DNA of 64,000 bases, from the NCBI GenBank assembly GCA_002099365.1, contig MSED01000003.1, positions 2,914,001-2,978,000 on the forward strand. The letters are read 5' to 3'. This document shows, piece after piece, positions 63,936-64,000 of the stretch. The notes under the pieces were generated by a model. It ran no database searches and was not told where the DNA came from. It saw nothing but the letters and a program-made list of their open reading frames with translations. A program made the translations under genes and the position numbers. The stretch is from Phialophora verrucosa. Lineage: Eukaryota; Ascomycota; Eurotiomycetes; Chaetothyriales; Herpotrichiellaceae. Within the stretch, counting starts at the first letter, position 1; each line of letters opens with the position of its first letter.

Positions 63936-64000
63936 ATGGCCTCTGCCGTGGTAATGGCCACAAGCCCACCATTCAAGCTGGATGCAGGTACAGCTTTCTC
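63936..64000 (+). CDS. Partial gene, first exon at the right edge
   Basis: An ATG in good context (GTCGAGATGGCC) after a pyrimidine-rich leader opens MASAVVMATSPPFKLDAG. A GTACAG donor-like site lies at 63988, or the frame simply runs on to the edge. Too short to identify. Confidence 0.35.
   Translation, partial: MASAVVMATSPPFKLDAGTAF

Overview
This is a eukaryotic window from a filamentous ascomycete (Pezizomycotina). Coding regions are split by short GT-AG introns of mostly 49-90 bp with CTAAC/CTGAC-like branch sites. Marker families are fungal: three Zn2Cys6 regulators or zinc-cluster ORFs, a Cnl2/NKP2 kinetochore protein, an OM14-type mitochondrial protein, a Smy2-type GYF protein and an Mtr-type amino-acid permease. 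The protein set looks most like Eurotiomycetes (perhaps Chaetothyriales), but the class assignment is an inference. There are no operons, CRISPR arrays or recognisable intact transposons.

Layout. 0-12 kb: a large protein with Mac1-like Cys arrays (+), a Zn2Cys6 regulator (-), the N-terminal protein methyltransferase Tae1 (-), a small two-TM membrane protein (+), an isochorismatase-like hydrolase (-) and a HAD hydrolase (-). 12-23 kb: a 1512-aa GYF-domain protein (-), a Baeyer-Villiger-type flavin monooxygenase (-), the Golgi SNARE Bos1 (-), a doubtful small ORF (+) and OM14 (-). 23-32 kb: an amino-acid permease (+), a convergent intergenic block with simple repeats, the bifunctional enzyme PFK-2/FBPase-2 (-), whose stop codon lies inside a 51-bp tandem repeat, and a Cys-rich orphan (-). 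32-34.5 kb holds no gene I can support. 34.5-46 kb: a 1215-aa coiled-coil protein (+), a sugar/inositol-type MFS transporter (+), fructose-1,6-bisphosphatase (+), a Cnl2/NKP2 kinetochore protein (-) and an orphan (-). 46-50 kb: Eaf3/MRG15 (+), split by a 1.9-kb in-frame insert that carries a zinc-cluster ORF. 50-52 kb is a gene-poor zone with a probable gene remnant. 52-64 kb: the Hsp90 co-chaperone Aha1 (+), a DUF726 lipase-like protein (+), a membrane-anchored repeat protein (-), a Zn2Cys6 regulator (-) and the first exon of a gene running off the right edge (+).

Functional links. PFK-2/FBPase-2, which makes and removes fructose-2,6-bisphosphate, lies 14 kb from fructose-1,6-bisphosphatase, the enzyme that metabolite inhibits. 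A sugar transporter sits next to the latter. Otherwise this is mostly a housekeeping region. The most unusual item is the Eaf3 locus: its large intron is divisible by three, is open in frame with both flanking exons apart from one TAG, and encodes a perfect Zn2Cys6 motif. The second most unusual item is a 2-nt exon needed to keep the OM14 reading frame. All exon boundaries were read by eye from splice signals, frame continuity and recalled family consensus; no alignment or transcript data were available.
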